Source: JAIOSM01 sp964593725
GTDB taxonomy: Bacteria; Desulfobacterota; Desulfobacteria; Desulfobacterales; Desulfobacteraceae
NCBI GenBank assembly: GCA_964593725.1
Contig: CAZQJS010000018.1
Location: forward strand, 1 to 46,832
Direction: 5' to 3'
Length of the DNA: 46,832 nt
Part shown: one piece after another, positions 44,644 through 46,832 of the stretch
How the letters are laid out: each line of letters starts with the position of its first letter
Numbering within the stretch: position 1 is the stretch's first letter
Notes under the pieces: model-generated
What the model saw: the letters and a program-made list of their open reading frames with translations, nothing else
What the model was told of the DNA's origin: nothing
Databases searched by the model: none
Translations under genes and position numbers: made by a program

Positions 44644-45525
44644 ATGGAATTTAGACAATTGAAGACATTTCGAGCTGTATCTGACAATTTGAGTTTTACA
44701 AAAACTGCCGCAAAGTTGTTTATGGCTCAATCTTCAGTCTCAGCACAGATTAAGGCACTTGAAAAAGAGCTTGAAGTAAAATTGTTTGACCGTATTGGCC
44801 GCAGGGTTCTGATAACTGATGCCGGCTTAAAACTATATGAATATGCGCGTCGGATAGAAGAGATGACAGATGAAATCCAATCAGAAGTGCAGGAACCAGG
44901 TAATTATAGAGGAACTTTGACCATTCGTGTCCCTGAAACCATTGCAACAGTGTACATACCTGAAATTGTAGACAGGTTTCATCAACTAAATCCAAATGTC
45001 AGACTGACTTTTATAAACTGCTCTGATCTCAGACTCAGGGAGGAATTAAATTCCGGGCGTATTGACCTTGCTTTTTTAATGACAGATTCCATTAATTTTA
45101 AGGAAGTAAATGTACAGATGCTGAAAACTGAAAAGCTCATACTGGTTTCAGGCAGCACTCATCCATTTGCTCAAGAAGAGACTCTTACACTACAGGATCT
45201 GCAAGCCCAAACCGTGCTATTCCCACGAACCGACTGAAGTTATAGAAGAGAATTTGAGCGGTTGCTTGAAAAAGATCATATATCTGTCAAAATGTTAGAA
45301 TTTTCCAGCTTAAATAGTATGCGCAGATGCCTTGCCAGAGGTATTGGTTTGACAATCTGCCCTCTGATATCTATACAAAACGAGCTCAGATCGAAACTTT
45401 TTACCAGATTGAACTGGAATATAAATTATATGGAAACATCGGTTATTATGATCTGGCATGCTGAAAAATGGTGTTCACCAATATTAAAACAATTTATAGA
45501 TATTGTTAATGAATATATGATCTAA
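44644..45525 (+). CDS. LysR-family regulator with in-frame TGA at a conserved Cys (predicted selenocysteine)
   Basis: Reading through the TGA at 45235-45237, the frame gives 293 residues, a normal LysR length. The HTH is at residues 1-60 (FTKTAAKLFMAQSSVSAQI) and the effector domain at about 90-290. Many relatives have GCSYRxxFE in the effector domain; here the codons read T-D-(TGA)-S-Y-R-R-E-F-E, so TGA replaces Cys at position 198. The rest (MLEFSSLNSMRRC, RGIGLTICP) matches LysR with no other defect. A hairpin just past the TGA suits a SECIS. The alternative is a nonsense mutation; neighbouring remnants show decay here. Otherwise only a 197-residue truncated product would be made. Confidence 0.75.
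45253..45270 (+). promoter_or_regulatory. candidate bacterial SECIS hairpin
   Basis: TTTGAGC (45253-45259) and GCTTGAA (45264-45270) form a 7-bp stem, five Watson-Crick and two G-U pairs, around the loop GGTT (45260-45263). Twenty-two bases separate the TGA from the loop. Known bacterial SECIS elements have the loop about 16-37 bases from the UGA, with G in the first loop positions. The geometry fits. Confidence 0.6.
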
Positions 45526-45855
45526 CCGGGAGGTTATTTACACATCTAAGAACAGAAAAACCAGAAAAGTGTTTACTGCTTGCCTGACTGGTAACACTCC
45601 CACCAGCAGATAGGAGCATACTGTCAAATATTATGGGTATTTTTGAACAAATTCAGGGAATATCCGCTACCATGATCCGCTCAAAAGCTTAATTTTTATC
45701 TTGACAGGATCAGAAATCCCCTATTGATAAAATATTACTTTAATAAAAATGATTTTAATGATATAGCAAATCATGTGCTTTAATCATCAAAGCAAACAAC
45801 AGCCGCATGGACAGTACCTTTCGGTTAATTCTGCATTGTAATCGACAAGGCGGAG
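45526..45855. other. 330-base intergenic stretch without a recognisable gene
   Basis: Between the LysR-type gene and the 3' end of the integrase I see no gene, tRNA or attC-like palindrome. A short frame at about 45631-45690 encodes about 19 residues (MGIFEQIQGISATMIRSKA) with no recognisable similarity. TTGACA lies at about 45702, with no good -10. Probably decayed sequence. Confidence 0.5.
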
Positions 45856-46830
45856 CTATGTACTCTGCAAGTTTGGCAAAGTATCAAGGGGAGATATTGC
45901 AGCATTAATGTCCTTTTCCATCACATGAGTATAAATTTCTGTGGTTTTTACGTCTGCATGGCCCATGAGATCCTGAACCACCCTGATATTAACACCATCT
46001 TCCAGCAAATGCGTAGCAAAAGAATGTCTGAAGGTATGACAGGTAACATGCTTATTAATTTTAGCTTTTCCTGCAGCGGTCTTTACAGCTTTTTGAAGCC
46101 CGGATTCCTGAATATGATGGCGCTGCATTATGCCAGTTCTCGGATCAAGGGAAAGCTTTTTGGAAGGAAACAAATACTGCCACATAAATTCCTTTGCCGA
46201 CCCCTTATATTTGTTAATAAGTACAGGAGGAAGATATACACTGCCATATCCCTGAGCAAGGTCATCTTTATGGATATTCTTAACTTTTTCAACTTGTGCA
46301 TGAATATCAGTCAAAATAGTTTTAGGAAATTGAACCACCCTGTTTTTGCCGCCTTTTGCAGCATAGACATAGATTTTATTAATTCCGTAATCAATATCTT
46401 TAATCCTGAGCCGGACACATTCCATAAGTCTCAGTCCGCAGCCATAAAGGAGCTGTGCCATCAAAAGATTGTTACCCTGTAAAAATGAAAAAATTTTTAC
46501 CACTTCCTGTTTTGTCATCACAACAGGCGGTTTTTTTACCTTTCTTGCTTTTACAGGGGCAATTTTTTCATGAATATCTATACCAAGAACTTGTTTGTAC
46601 AAAAAAATAATAGCATTTAAAGCCTGTTTCTGAGTCGAAGCTGAAACCAATCTTTTAACAGACAAGTAACTTAAAAATTGTTCAATTTCATTCTTGCCCA
46701 TTTCTCTGGGATGCTTTTCAAAGCCAAAATATCTCAAATATTGAACAATCCATCTGCAATACGTTTCTTCTGTCCGGTATGCGTAGTGATAATAACGCAG
46801 AACCTGCCGGACCTGATCCATTAGTTTCAA
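45856..46830 (-). CDS. integron-type tyrosine recombinase (IntI family)
   Basis: About 324 residues, nearly complete. The N-terminal SAM-like domain (YHYAYRTEETYCRWIVQYLRY) precedes the catalytic domain, with Arg in GCGLRLMECVRL, Lys in AAKGGKNR, HTFRHSF, GHADV and Tyr in TEIYTHV. An insert (EFMWQYLFPSKKLSLDPRTG then RHHIQESGLQ) is the extra domain that separates IntI from other recombinases. The start is TTG at 46830, two bases from the window end, or ATG at 46821; a few residues may lie outside. In integrons attI and the cassettes lie beyond the integrase start, so they would be to the right of the window. Confidence 0.9.
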   Translation of the reverse strand: MKLMDQVRQVLRYYHYAYRTEETYCRWIVQYLRYFGFEKHPREMGKNEIEQFLSYLSVKRLVSASTQKQALNAIIFLYKQVLGIDIHEKIAPVKARKVKKPPVVMTKQEVVKIFSFLQGNNLLMAQLLYGCGLRLMECVRLRIKDIDYGINKIYVYAAKGGKNRVVQFPKTILTDIHAQVEKVKNIHKDDLAQGYGSVYLPPVLINKYKGSAKEFMWQYLFPSKKLSLDPRTGIMQRHHIQESGLQKAVKTAAGKAKINKHVTCHTFRHSFATHLLEDGVNIRVVQDLMGHADVKTTEIYTHVMEKDINAAISPLDTLPNLQST

Positions 46831-46832
46831 TG

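Noticed and set aside
45700..45760. TTGACA followed by TTGATA as a promoter
   Set aside because: The -10 is poor and no gene starts downstream on that strand.
1..46832. CRISPR arrays, tRNA and rRNA genes
   Set aside because: No regularly spaced direct repeats, tRNA T-loop/acceptor patterns or rRNA-like sequence were noticed by eye; a dedicated tRNA or repeat search was not possible here.

Overview
The window looks like a chromosomal segment of an AT-rich, Gram-negative, anaerobic bacterium, most likely a deltaproteobacterial sulfate reducer (Desulfobacterota, Desulfobacteraceae-like). This placement is inference from gene content: a glnD-glnB-glnA operon behind a sigma-54-type promoter, an ftsEX-envC-ctpA-yibQ-like cell-envelope block, OmpA-domain periplasmic proteins, a 2-oxoacid oxidoreductase remnant and an apparent selenocysteine codon. 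No rRNA, tRNA or CRISPR array was seen.

Layout. 1-2000: accessory edge with an XRE/ImmA-type regulator whose protease motif is degenerate, a HipB-like protein and a broken hipA. 2052-11199 (minus strand): an eight-gene operon of two substrate-binding/OmpA fusions, a vWA lipoprotein, an XpaC-like and a TelA-like protein, and a complete NitT/TauT-type ABC importer. 11325-19475 (minus): a type I secretion operon (TolC, RTX-like substrate, TPR-sulfotransferase, ABC exporter, HlyD-type adaptor). Divergent from it, 19770-23495 encodes a 1241-residue STAND ATPase-TPR-GAF-like-AraC regulator that may control the operon.

23539-25358: two divergent PrmA-like methyltransferases. 25350-30750 (minus): ftsE, ftsX, envC-like, ctpA-like and a YibQ-type deacetylase-fold gene, i.e. 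cell-division-linked peptidoglycan remodelling. 30967-35079: tatD, a vWA/MoxR pair, a GDT1-family protein, an OsmC-family protein and tatA. 35355-39804: nitrogen control (sigma-54-type site, glnD, glnB, glnA, hairpin terminator). 39997-43287: an MltB-like transglycosylase, a small membrane protein, a flavodoxin, then a perfect 21-bp palindrome before an AAA ATPase-PadR operon.

43288-46832 is accessory DNA: remnants of a 2-oxoacid oxidoreductase gamma subunit and a LuxR-type regulator, a C_GCAxxG_C_C redox-type protein, a divergent LysR-type gene, and an integron-type integrase at the right edge. The LysR gene is the most striking item. An in-frame TGA sits exactly where its relatives have Cys in a GCSYR-like motif. 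The frame then continues to a normal full length, and a hairpin with a GGTT loop starts its loop 23 nt past the TGA, as expected of a bacterial SECIS. It may be a selenocysteine-containing transcription factor paired with a Cys-rich redox protein.
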